Shown here one piece after another: positions 8,480-15,967 of a stretch of DNA of 64,000 bases. The DNA lies in contig NZ_CP072453.1 in NCBI RefSeq assembly GCF_019343475.1, positions 744,001 to 808,000 on the forward strand, read 5' to 3'. The translations under genes were made by a program, and so were the position numbers. This DNA is from Providencia sp. R33 (GTDB lineage: Bacteria > Pseudomonadota > Gammaproteobacteria > Enterobacterales > Enterobacteriaceae). Below the pieces are notes generated by a model, which saw nothing but the letters and a program-made list of their open reading frames with translations, did no database searches and had not been told where the DNA came from. Each line of letters begins with the position of its first letter. Position 1 is the stretch's first letter.

Positions 8480-9253
8480 ATGAACTTGAAGCTGCGCATG
8501 TTTTTTCTCTCCGTATTACTATTCCCTTTTGCTCCTGTGTGGGCTGAGGAGTCTGGTGCAAAGGTCGAATGTGAGTTTTCGCACCCAATGCTGCCTCACA
8601 AACCTTTTCAGACTGTTAGGCCTGAAATAAGAATCGTCTGCGGATCAATCACCGTTTTCCAGACCGTCAGCATGCCGCCCATACCAGCCATAACTATAAT
8701 CCCGAGTTCGAGTGGTAATATGTCCACTGGTTCATCAACTCTTGTCGCGCTGATCTCTGCGGCGGCCGGAATATTCGGTGCACTGGCTGGCGGACTTGCC
8801 AGCTACTTGCTTGCCAGACAGAAAGCGAAGACTGACTTGGAACTCGAAACTAAACGCCTGCAAGCGAATCTTGTAGCGACAGAGCGTCTTCGTTGGCTGC
8901 AAGATATTCGTGAAAGGTTGTCGAATTTATATAAACAGCTTGACCTGCAGTATAACCTTTTGAAGCGCCCAATGACTTCCGGCTCAAATGCAACTACACA
9001 ACAACAACTTGATGTGATGTCTTCTGAGATCATGGAGCAATGCAATATGATTACGCTAATGCTGAATCCAGCCAAACCAGATCAAGCGGAGCTTCGCGAT
9101 ACGGTTCAGCAGGTGCTCAAATTCATGCTGACAGCATTTCAGCAAACAGGAGTATTCAATGACACAGAGTACGCTGAGCTTAAGCAAGCTGCATTTGGCG
9201 CAATGACACGACTGGGCATAGAGACTTGGCGGCAGGTGAAAACTTTGTCATGA
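8480..9253 (+). CDS. Membrane-anchored coiled-coil protein in a cassette-like unit
   Basis: 257 residues. Residues 1-22 look like a signal peptide ending in WAEE; a periplasmic stretch with Cys31 and Cys54 follows; one membrane span lies at about 86-111 (LVALISAAAGIFGALAGGLA within it). After it come a coiled coil (about 112-150) and a helical cytosolic domain. The gene is visibly richer in G+C than the replication genes upstream, and an attC-like site begins 9 bases after its stop, the layout of an integron gene cassette. No family recognised; a sensor or membrane scaffold role is possible. The ribosome site is 14 bases from the ATG, so ATG 8498 is an alternative. Confidence 0.65.
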   Translation: MNLKLRMFFLSVLLFPFAPVWAEESGAKVECEFSHPMLPHKPFQTVRPEIRIVCGSITVFQTVSMPPIPAITIIPSSSGNMSTGSSTLVALISAAAGIFGALAGGLASYLLARQKAKTDLELETKRLQANLVATERLRWLQDIRERLSNLYKQLDLQYNLLKRPMTSGSNATTQQQLDVMSSEIMEQCNMITLMLNPAKPDQAELRDTVQQVLKFMLTAFQQTGVFNDTEYAELKQAAFGAMTRLGIETWRQVKTLS

Positions 9254-9262
9254 GCTAGCTAC

Positions 9263-9320
9263 GGCTAACCATTCATTCGACCTGATGCCCAGCGGGCGCC
9301 AATGAATTCGAATGTTAGCC
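9263..9320 (+). repeat. attC-like recombination site (integron cassette)
   Basis: A 58-base imperfect palindrome bounded by GGCTAAC (9263-9269) and GTTAGCC (9314-9320). The inner boxes CATTCATTCGA and TGAATTCGAATG are also near-complementary, around a G+C-rich centre. Length, end boxes and the ATTCATTC / GAATTCGAA boxes closely resemble the attC of aadA-type cassettes. It begins 9 bases after the stop of the preceding gene. No integron integrase is visible. Confidence 0.75.
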
Positions 9321-9351
9321 ACTAATTTTTAATTTAGTATTAGGACTTTTT

Positions 9352-9579
9352 ATGAATCTCAACATCAAAATTCTAAAAAAAGGGGACACTGTTGTTAGCG
9401 TGTTGCCCTATGAAGGAAGTGTTGCTATTGCAGTCAAGAGAAAATCAGGACATATAGAAATTATATTGATCTCAAAGAATTCAGACGGCTTGCCAGAAAT
9501 ATCGTCAACATGGACTATTGCTGAAGGAGATAATGAAATCGAAGTTCGAGATGGCCACGTAAGAGTTTCAACATTCTAG
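9352..9579 (+). CDS. Small protein of unknown function, first gene of a three-gene operon
   Basis: 75 residues from ATG 9352 with a TAGGA site. Predicted mostly beta strand (KKGDTVVSVLPYEGSVAIAV, then HIEIILISK and NEIEVRDGHVRV), no Cys, no membrane segment. It lies 31 bases after the attC-like site and 10 bases before the zinc-knuckle gene, so the three genes are probably one transcript. No family recognised. Confidence 0.55.
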   Translation: MNLNIKILKKGDTVVSVLPYEGSVAIAVKRKSGHIEIILISKNSDGLPEISSTWTIAEGDNEIEVRDGHVRVSTF

Positions 9580-9589
9580 AGGCCTTAAA

Positions 9590-9859
9590 ATGAAATGTAA
9601 AACATGCGGATTAGAAGGACACAATCGTAGGACATGTCCGACCGCTAATAACACAAGCTCGGAAGAAACCAGAGATCGGGCTTTGATTCTTCGTATCGAT
9701 GGAATGACACGAAGCGAGCAAGATGAAATGCATGCTGAGATTGTTAAGTTAAAGAAGCGCGTCACAGGTGACGAAGTGAAAGCCACATTGGTTGAGGGAA
9801 GTAGCCGTGAATTGCCTAGCAAAATACGTGCTCTCATAGAGAAGAAGGAAAATGAATAA
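9590..9859 (+). CDS. CCHC zinc-knuckle protein
   Basis: 89 residues. The N terminus CKTCGLEGHNRRTC fits the C-x2-C-x4-H-x4-C zinc knuckle (Cys3, Cys6, His11, Cys16), a fold that binds single-stranded nucleic acid and is common in retroviral and eukaryotic proteins but infrequent in bacteria. The remainder is a charged helical segment rich in Lys and Glu. The 3' end overlaps the HNH gene by 8 bases, which implies translational coupling and suggests partnership with the nuclease. Confidence 0.7.
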   Translation: MKCKTCGLEGHNRRTCPTANNTSSEETRDRALILRIDGMTRSEQDEMHAEIVKLKKRVTGDEVKATLVEGSSRELPSKIRALIEKKENE

Positions 9860-10082
9860 ACGGCCGTATTCTCACACAAGACAGCAGAAGAGAATCAAAG
9901 AATTACAGGATAACCTATGCATTGTTTGTTGGAGAAACGGGAAGAAAGAAGCACGAGGCCATCACTTGATTCCGTTCTCTGAGGACGGGAGCGATAACAT
10001 CATTAATTTTGTCACCTTGTGCGACGAATGCCACAAAAAGTATCATGCGGGTAAGCTGAACATTGATATCTACAGGTTCTAA
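9852..10082 (+). CDS. Small HNH endonuclease
   Basis: 76 residues, essentially a bare HNH domain: CIVC (Cys23, Cys26), then GHHLIPFSEDGSDN (His37 and His38), IINFVTLC and CDECHKKYH, giving both the structural zinc Cys pairs and the catalytic His/Asn/His set. HNH nucleases nick or cleave DNA. The first 8 bases overlap the zinc-knuckle gene. Such a small nuclease next to a nucleic-acid-binding partner could be a defence effector, a toxin or a homing-type nuclease; the sequence does not decide. Confidence 0.82.
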   Translation: MNKRPYSHTRQQKRIKELQDNLCIVCWRNGKKEARGHHLIPFSEDGSDNIINFVTLCDECHKKYHAGKLNIDIYRF

Positions 10083-10406
10083 ACTAATGTCTGCCCCTGC
10101 AATTAACCGGAAGGGAAAAAACCAGTTTTCACTTCCGGTTATTTTCACGTTATGTTCAGAGAGTAAGTATTAGAGTTTTGTACTTTGTTAAATAAATAGA
10201 ATCTTTGCTTAATTTTAGCATCAGATCACACAGACAATCCCGCGTCAAAGCGATAGCAAAGAATCGCCAACAGGAAAATCTGCAAAGCGCGTACTCTGAA
10301 TCACTTAAACATTTAACTTAGGTTGATTCTTTCCCATATTTTTACTCATCATTGTGTTAACGACGTCCGCTCAGGCACAAAACAGACTGCTAAACTTAAT
10401 TGTTTA
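10083..10406. other. Intergenic gap between the HNH gene and the integrase
   Basis: No gene seen. A hairpin lies at 10105-10140: AACCGGAAG pairs with CTTCCGGTT and an inner GAAAA with TTTTC, around one mismatch. It is followed by ATTTTC and may end the operon. It was considered as a second attC but lacks matching core boxes. The rest shows nothing I can name. Confidence 0.5.
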
Positions 10407-11615
10407 TTAGCGCTTGTTGATTGAGTCATCAACAAACTCTCCCCACCAATCCATCATTTCGCGTCTTTGTTCAAGATAAATAGCTCTGTTATAAGCACGT
10501 CTTACCTCATTACTATCTATATGGGCTAAAGCTGCTTCAATCACATCAGGTTGAAATCCATGCTCATTTAATGCAGTTGATGCAATTGAACGGAATCCAT
10601 GTGCTACAAGGCGACCTGCAAAGCCAACACGCTTGATAGCCGCATTAACTGTTTGGCTATTCATTGGTTTAGTGTGTGGTGATTTCATACTAGGAAAAAT
10701 GTGTTCCCTATGACCGCTTATAGGTTTCATAGTTTCTAATATTGCCAATGCTTGAGGAGAGAGAGGTATGATATGTTCTCTTTTCATCTTCATTCTTGCT
10801 GGTGGGATAGTCCAAAGCTTATTATCAAGATCGATCTCACACCATGCCGCTTCGGCTGCTTCGGCTGGGCGGGTCATAGTTAATAATTGCCATTGCAGTA
10901 AACAATAAGTTTGTCGCTCAATGTTGACTCCTTGGATTGCAGCCATCAATTCAGGAAGCTGATCAGGTTTTAATGCAGGTAAGTTTTTTACAACTGGATT
11001 TTCAAAGGCAGCGGTAATTTTTGCAGCAGGGTTAGCATCAAGAAAGCCAACATTCACAGCATAAAACATCACTTCATTAATGCGTTGTGCTACTCGTTTA
11101 ACTGATTCTAGTTTGCCTTGTGCTTTTAAGGGTTCTAATGCGCTAATAAAATGGCGAGCTTTTAAATCAGTTATTGCTATATCACCAACATTAGGAAGTA
11201 CATGCAGCTCAAGAGAACGCCAAATATCTTTCAAAGTTGATTCTTGCAAGCTAGATTTACTTTTGATTTTGAACCACTGCTGAGCTATTTTTTCAAAAGT
11301 ATTATTTTTTTCTTCAAATAGGCGTTGTTCTTCAGCTTTTTTGTGTTCTTGTGGATCTATATTTTTAGCTAGAAGCTCTCGCGCATTTTCTCGTTTAAGC
11401 CGAGCCTCTAAAAGGCTAACTGTAGGATAGCTACCAAAGCTAATAAGTGCTCGTTTCTTGGTTATAGGGCGGTAGTAGTTAAAGCGCCATATTTTTGAAC
11501 CAGTTGTTTTGATTAGTAGATATAAGCCATTTCCATCTTGCAGCGTATAATCTTTATCTTTGGGTTTTGCTGATTTAAGCTTGGTATCACTGAGTGGTAC
11601 TGTTGTACGCGCCAT
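10407..11615 (-). CDS. P4-type tyrosine integrase of the island
   Basis: 402 residues. The N-terminal arm-binding DUF4102 domain (about 1-90), SAM-like core-binding domain (about 100-185) and catalytic domain are all present. Catalytic residues can be placed: Arg249 in TRPAEAAEAAW, His339 and Arg342 in AHGFRS, His365 in LAHID and Tyr375 in RRAYNRA. The protein looks intact. The gene lies about 165 bases from the ssrA 3' end, where this integrase family commonly inserts, and points away from it. It should catalyse integration and excision of the island with an AlpA-like partner. Confidence 0.95.
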   Translation of the reverse strand: MARTTVPLSDTKLKSAKPKDKDYTLQDGNGLYLLIKTTGSKIWRFNYYRPITKKRALISFGSYPTVSLLEARLKRENARELLAKNIDPQEHKKAEEQRLFEEKNNTFEKIAQQWFKIKSKSSLQESTLKDIWRSLELHVLPNVGDIAITDLKARHFISALEPLKAQGKLESVKRVAQRINEVMFYAVNVGFLDANPAAKITAAFENPVVKNLPALKPDQLPELMAAIQGVNIERQTYCLLQWQLLTMTRPAEAAEAAWCEIDLDNKLWTIPPARMKMKREHIIPLSPQALAILETMKPISGHREHIFPSMKSPHTKPMNSQTVNAAIKRVGFAGRLVAHGFRSIASTALNEHGFQPDVIEAALAHIDSNEVRRAYNRAIYLEQRREMMDWWGEFVDDSINKR

Positions 11616-11712
11616 ATAGTTATACGCCTTTTAGTTATACATAAGGGATATAACTAATGATATAACTAAAAATTTTGCTTGTCACTGAACATAACTGACC
11701 ATTAATACATAT

Positions 11713-11749
11713 AAAAAAAGCCTCCAACTATGATATTGAAGGCTTTTTT
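11713..11749. terminator. Bidirectional terminator between ssrA and the integrase
   Basis: A run of A followed by GCCTCCAA (left arm) pairs with TTGAAGGC and a run of T (right arm), one mismatch. On the minus strand it should end tmRNA transcription before int. Confidence 0.7.
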
Positions 11750-11780
11750 AATCATCACTGAGCATCAATGATACTATATT

Positions 11781-11800
11781 TGGTGGAGCTGGCGGGAGTT
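11781..11800 (-). other. Attachment site of the island in the tmRNA 3' end
   Basis: The mature 3' end of tmRNA (ending CTCCACCA on the minus strand) lies next to the integrase gene, with only a terminator between. Tyrosine integrases of this type recombine in the acceptor-stem/T-arm region. The partner copy should lie beyond the left edge; none was found in the window. Exact core limits are not determined. Confidence 0.6.
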
Positions 11801-12144
11801 GAACCCGCGTCCGAAATTTCTACATCCTCGGTACTACATGCTTAGTCTAGTCTTTAAATTCATTTGCCAACTGCGGACAGACACGCCATCAACAAACTAT
11901 CCTGATTAAATTTAACGCTGCAACCCCAGGCAAGGCATTCACGCGATCTCTTTTGGGTTTGACCTCTCTTGATCCCCGTCCTAAGAGCGGAGGCTAGGGA
12001 GAGAGGGCTCTAAGCAGGTTATTAAGCTGCTAAAGCGTAGTTTTCGTCGTTTGCGACTATTTTTTTGCGGCTTTTTACGAGGCCAACCGCCCCTCGGCAT
12101 GCACCTTGGGTTTCGCAAATCCCGTCGAATCCAGAATCAGCCCC
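11781..12144 (-). ncRNA. ssrA: Transfer-messenger RNA (tmRNA)
   Basis: Reading the minus strand, the 5' end GGGGCTGATTCTGGATTC (from 12144) and the 3' end with the T-arm TTCAACTCCCGCC and CTCCACCA (to 11781) form the tRNA-like part; the total is 364 bases. The tag reading frame (12054 to 12022) encodes ANDENYALAA followed by TAA. tmRNA rescues stalled ribosomes with SmpB, whose gene lies just upstream on the same strand. The gene is intact although an island is inserted at its 3' end. Confidence 0.98.
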
Positions 12145-12192
12145 AAGTTGTTGAACGCAGTATAACAGAAAATTATCCTATAAAGCTAGGAC

Positions 12193-12675
12193 TTAGCGAT
12201 TAGAATGTTTCATTATACGTGCTTTATCGAGTTGCCATTCACGTTCTTTGATATCAGAACGCTTGTCATGGGCTTTTTTACCCCGAGCAACACCGATTTT
12301 TACTTTACACCATGCATTTTTCCAATAGAGAGAAAGTGCGATGACAGTGTAGCCTTCACGGTTAACTTTACCATAAAGGGTGTCTAATTCACGTTGATTT
12401 AACAATAGTTTACGACTACGTGTTGGGTCACAGACTACATGAGTAGAAGCAACATTGAGAGGCGTAAAGTTAGCACCAAATAAATAAGCTTCGCCATCTC
12501 GAAGTAATACATAACTGTCACCAATGTTAGCTTTGCCAGCACGTAGTGATTTAACTTCCCAACCTTGTAGGGACAAACCCGCCTCGAACTCCTCTTCGAT
12601 AGAATATTCGTGGCGAGCACGCTTGTTCATAGCAATTGTTGCTGAACCCGGTTTATATGGTTTTTTCTTTGTCAT
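12193..12675 (-). CDS. smpB: SsrA-binding protein SmpB
   Basis: 160 residues from ATG 12675, matching the E. coli length and N terminus (MTKKKPYKPGSATIA). A longer in-frame extension to 12783 overlaps the promoter region and is not expected to be translated. Features: OB-fold core (RARHEYSIEEEFEAGLSLQG, WEVKSLRAGK) and the basic C-terminal tail ending in RIMKHSNR that enters the mRNA channel. It binds the tRNA-like part of tmRNA and delivers it to stalled ribosomes. ssrA follows 48 bases downstream. TATAAT-like bases lie near 12690 on the minus strand. Confidence 0.97.
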   Translation of the reverse strand: MTKKKPYKPGSATIAMNKRARHEYSIEEEFEAGLSLQGWEVKSLRAGKANIGDSYVLLRDGEAYLFGANFTPLNVASTHVVCDPTRSRKLLLNQRELDTLYGKVNREGYTVIALSLYWKNAWCKVKIGVARGKKAHDKRSDIKEREWQLDKARIMKHSNR

Positions 12676-12828
12676 AGTGCAATCATTATACTGTAAGCTG
12701 AGTCGAAAGAAATCTTTCTGCGCTGATATTTTTTTGATTGTGCATTTCTTGCCCTGTATGGGTTTTGTTTTTTGTTTAACCAATCAATAGTGCTATTATA
12801 TGCCCAGTTTTTAGGGATAGGAATTGAT

Positions 12829-13263
12829 ATGCCACAGATTAGTCGCTCTGCGTTAGTCCCTTTTAGCGCAGAACAAATGTATAAACTCGTAAATGATGTA
12901 ATTTCATACCCAAGTTTTTTACCTGGGTGTGTGGGAAGCCGTATTATCAGTCACAGTGCTGAGGAAATGACGGCTTCTGTTGAGGTATCAAAAGCGGGAA
13001 TTAGCAAAACGTTCATCACTAAAAATGTGCTTGAAGACAATAAATGCATCCATATGCAATTGGTAGAAGGCCCGTTTAGTAAGCTGTCTGGAGGATGGAG
13101 ATTCATTCCTCTTAGTGCAGATGCCTGTAAAATTGAATTTCACCTTGATTTTGAATTTACCAATAAATTAATAGAGCTAGCATTCGGCAAAATATTTAAA
13201 GAGCTAGCTAATAATATGGTTCAAGCTTTTACACTAAGAGCTAAGGATGTTTATAGTGTCTGA
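12829..13263 (+). CDS. ratA: RatA, START/coenzyme Q-binding-type protein
   Basis: 144 residues from ATG 12829, with AGGAAT upstream. The sequence has the SRPBCC/START fold of the Coq10 family (SRSALVPFSAEQMYKLVNDV, SYPSFLPGC, LSGGWRFIPL). E. coli RatA was described as binding 50S subunits and blocking 70S formation, while eukaryotic relatives bind coenzyme Q. The gene overlaps ratB by 8 bases and is divergent from smpB, as in E. coli. The biological role remains debated in the family. Confidence 0.93.
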   Translation: MPQISRSALVPFSAEQMYKLVNDVISYPSFLPGCVGSRIISHSAEEMTASVEVSKAGISKTFITKNVLEDNKCIHMQLVEGPFSKLSGGWRFIPLSADACKIEFHLDFEFTNKLIELAFGKIFKELANNMVQAFTLRAKDVYSV

Positions 13264-13552
13264 TATCAATATTGAGGTGGTGTATGCACTCCCAGAAAAG
13301 CAATTTTTGTTATCTGTAAAAGTTGCAGAGGGATCAACAATAGAAGATGCGATTGTAGCTTCAGGTATCCTTTCACTGCGTGATGATATCGATTTGAAAA
13401 AGAATAAAGTGGGAATATATAGCCGCCCAGCAAAACTTTCTGACACGATACAAGATGGTGAGCGGATTGAAATTTATCGTCCTTTACTTGCGGATCCAAA
13501 AGAACTGCGCCGTAAGCGTGCTGAAAAATCGAAAGAAGCAAAAAGTAATTAG
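13256..13552 (+). CDS. ratB: RatB/RnfH family ubiquitin-like protein
   Basis: 98 residues from GTG 13256, which has AAGGA at good spacing; the ATG at 13247 overlaps that ribosome site and is less likely. Beta-grasp fold of the RnfH family: INIEVVYALPEKQFLLSVKV, DIDLKKNKVGIYSRPAKLSD and IYRPLLADPKELRRKRAEK. Function is not established; it accompanies ratA across enterobacteria. A hairpin terminator follows. Confidence 0.92.
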   Translation: MSDINIEVVYALPEKQFLLSVKVAEGSTIEDAIVASGILSLRDDIDLKKNKVGIYSRPAKLSDTIQDGERIEIYRPLLADPKELRRKRAEKSKEAKSN

Positions 13553-13569
13553 ACTTTAGTGAATTGATA

Positions 13570-13596
13570 AACCGAGCAATTTGCTCGGTTTTTTTG
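13570..13596 (+). terminator. Terminator after ratB
   Basis: AACCGAGCAA pairs with TTGCTCGGTT across the 21 bases 13570-13590 and is followed by a run of T. Confidence 0.9.
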
Positions 13597-13730
13597 TTTC
13601 TGTTATCTGTAGCTCTAACGTTAAAGCTCAGAAGGCTTTATCAGATATTAACAAAAACACAAATAACTACCTACGCATATTCGGTTATAGGTAGTTATAT
13701 TTTTAGTTCTATATCAATGCATATGCATTT

Positions 13731-14108
13731 TTAGTCAGCTGTTTTAGCCTCAGCTGCTTCCATAGACTCTTGAGCAGCAAGATTTTTCTCATTTTTGATG
13801 TCAGTAAGAATACCGTTGCGATCAAAAGTAAGTGTCAGCGTTTCTTGCTTAACTGGATCATGCCCCAGTTCTTGGCGGAATACGTAATACCAGGTTTGAG
13901 TACCAAACGGGTCGGATAACATTGGTGTGCCCAAAGTATAAGCGACCTGTTGCTGTGTCATTCCTTTTTGAATCTTAGCAACATCTTTCGCTGTGAGGTA
14001 ATTACCTTGGTTAATGTCCGGGTGATAGACAAGACGTTCCATCATTGAACAGCCCGTAGACATTAATGCGAGTGATAGTGCAGCAGCAGTTAACAATTTA
14101 TAACGCAT
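13731..14108 (-). CDS. bamE: Outer-membrane assembly lipoprotein BamE
   Basis: 125 residues. The signal peptide ends in a lipobox (LALMSTGCSMM, Cys20). The SmpA/OmlA domain follows, with VAKIQKGMTQQQVAYTLGTP, DPFGTQTWYYVFRQ and LTLTFDRNG. BamE is a periplasmic-facing outer-membrane lipoprotein of the Bam complex that inserts beta-barrel proteins and stabilises BamD. The Ala/Glu-rich C terminus is a little longer than in E. coli. It lies between ratB and recN as usual. Confidence 0.97.
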   Translation of the reverse strand: MRYKLLTAAALSLALMSTGCSMMERLVYHPDINQGNYLTAKDVAKIQKGMTQQQVAYTLGTPMLSDPFGTQTWYYVFRQELGHDPVKQETLTLTFDRNGILTDIKNEKNLAAQESMEAAEAKTAD

Positions 14109-14220
14109 GGATATCTCATTCCTTTTGGAGTCAGAACATCAATGATAATCGACATTGATACATTTTAAAACCTTCCTTATCGACTCTAAGACCACATGAG
14201 CGCAAAAAAGTTGTCAAAAA

Positions 14221-15882
14221 TTATGCGGCAAGCAACTCTTTTGCATTAGCTAGCGTATTTTTTGTGACTTCAGAACCAGCTAAAAGCCTTGCAAGTTCTT
14301 GTAATCGTGATTTTTTATCTAGTAATTGCATATGTGTTTCGGTTTCAACGCCATTTGTTTCTTTACTCACATAAAAGTGATGATGGCCACACCCTGCAAC
14401 TTGAGGTAGATGGGTTACGCACATGACTTGCGTTGATTCGCCAAGTTCACGTAATAATTTACCTACAATGGCAGCGGTAGGGCCACTAATACCGACATCC
14501 ACTTCATCGAAGATTAATGCAGGGGTATCCATTTTTTTCGCAGTAATCACTTGAATTGCAAGGGCAATACGCGAAAGTTCCCCTCCTGAGGCAACTTTTG
14601 CAAGTGATTGGTGTGGTTGCCCTGGATTGGTTGTGACATTAAATTCAATCTTACAAGCACCATCAGTTTGAAGTTGTTCAGGTGCAAATTTTACATCAAT
14701 CGTGAATAAACCATGCGGCATAGACAGCTGGTGCATGCTGTTGGTAATGAGTGTGCTAAGTTCTTGTGCATAATGTAAACGAACATGGTGCAAGCGTTCA
14801 GCACAAGCGAGGGCTTTTTGGTGGTCAGCAAGGACTTGTGAGTTTAATGCTTCACAGTCTTCATTTTGGTTGGCGATTTGCGCTTGTTCAGACAAAAGTT
14901 GTTGAAATAGCTCAGGTAGAGCTTCAGGTGCAATGTGATGCTTGCGTGCTAAACTGATTTGTTTAGAAATGCGCTGCTCTAGTTCAAACAAGCGATTAGG
15001 ATCAAGTTCATATTGGTCGCAGTAGTGTTTTATTTCATCACTGACTTCACTAACTTGTATTGATGCTTCTTCCAGCATATCAAGCAAGCCTGAGAATTTC
15101 GGGCTTAGTGCAACAAGATCGATTAATTCATTTTTTGCCATGTTTAGTAGGCTAATAACGTTTGCATCATCATTTTCAGACAATATTTGTGCTGCATTCT
15201 GCCCAATTGTTAAAAATTGACCATGATTAGCCAGTTGCTTGTACTCTTGGTCAATTTCTTCAAATTCCCCCTGAACAGGAAGAAATTCATTGAGTTCTTT
15301 TAAGTGGTAATCCAATAGTTGCTGACGTGATTCACGTTCTTGCATTTGCTTTTGAAATACAGCAAGTTGCTGGCATGAATCATGCCATGTTTGCCAAGCT
15401 TGTTTCATTTGAGCAAGCAATTCTTGTTGGTTTGCATAGGCATCAAGCAGGGATTTCTGATGTGCATTATCAAGCAACAGTTGATGTGCGTGTTGACCGT
15501 GAATTTGGATTAATAAGGTACCTAATTCTCTCAGTTGGGAGAGAGGGACCGAAACACCATTAATAAACCCCCGTGAACGACCGTCTGAGGCAATCGTACG
15601 ACGCAACAAGCATTCGTTTTGGTTATCAAGTTGGTGTTCTGTGAGCCAATTTGCCGCCATTTGTGCATCAGATAGGGAAAAACGAGCGCAAAGATCGGCC
15701 CGTTGTGCACCTGGGCGCACCATATTGGCTTCACCGCGGTTACCTAAACACAGACCGAGCGCATCAATTGCAATAGATTTCCCCGCACCTGTTTCACCAG
15801 TGATGGTGGTCATACCGCTGCGAAAATCAATTTCTAACTCACGAACGATAGCAAAATTACTGATGGTTAATTGGGTAAGCAT
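14221..15882 (-). CDS. recN: DNA repair protein RecN
   Basis: 553 residues from ATG 15882, the length of E. coli RecN, with an AGGAG site; a longer in-frame start at 15906 would run into the operator. SMC-like layout: N-terminal Walker A (TGETGAGKSIA), long coiled coil, then signature motif (LAKVASGGELSRIALAIQV) and Walker B (LIFDEVDVGISG). RecN is a cohesin-like ATPase in RecA-dependent double-strand break repair. Two LexA boxes upstream show SOS control. A degradation-type tail LLAA is present, as in E. coli RecN, a ClpXP substrate. Confidence 0.97.
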   Translation of the reverse strand: MLTQLTISNFAIVRELEIDFRSGMTTITGETGAGKSIAIDALGLCLGNRGEANMVRPGAQRADLCARFSLSDAQMAANWLTEHQLDNQNECLLRRTIASDGRSRGFINGVSVPLSQLRELGTLLIQIHGQHAHQLLLDNAHQKSLLDAYANQQELLAQMKQAWQTWHDSCQQLAVFQKQMQERESRQQLLDYHLKELNEFLPVQGEFEEIDQEYKQLANHGQFLTIGQNAAQILSENDDANVISLLNMAKNELIDLVALSPKFSGLLDMLEEASIQVSEVSDEIKHYCDQYELDPNRLFELEQRISKQISLARKHHIAPEALPELFQQLLSEQAQIANQNEDCEALNSQVLADHQKALACAERLHHVRLHYAQELSTLITNSMHQLSMPHGLFTIDVKFAPEQLQTDGACKIEFNVTTNPGQPHQSLAKVASGGELSRIALAIQVITAKKMDTPALIFDEVDVGISGPTAAIVGKLLRELGESTQVMCVTHLPQVAGCGHHHFYVSKETNGVETETHMQLLDKKSRLQELARLLAGSEVTKNTLANAKELLAA

Positions 15883-15908
15883 CTGCGCTCTCCTGTGAAA
15901 ATACACAT

Positions 15909-15924
15909 CTGTGTTTTTATACAG
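15909..15924. promoter_or_regulatory. LexA box 1 of recN
   Basis: CTGTGTTTTTATACAG fits the SOS consensus CTGT-N8-ACAG exactly and lies 27 bases upstream of the recN start. Confidence 0.92.
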
Positions 15925-15930
15925 TTTAAC

Positions 15931-15946
15931 CTGTTTTTTTATACAG
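15931..15946. promoter_or_regulatory. LexA box 2 of recN
   Basis: CTGTTTTTTTATACAG fits CTGT-N8-ACAG exactly, 22 bases from the first box (two helical turns), which suggests cooperative, tight repression. Confidence 0.9.
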
Positions 15947-15967
15947 TAAAGAGGCAGAGCTAAAAAA

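Noticed and set aside
10105..10140. Second attC candidate after the HNH gene
   Set aside because: It is a good hairpin, but the end boxes do not fit the core-site pattern and no paired inner boxes are seen. A terminator is simpler.
12676..12783. N-terminal extension of SmpB
   Set aside because: The extra 36 residues are not in the family, and E. coli SmpB starts at the internal MTKKK. The region looks like promoter DNA.
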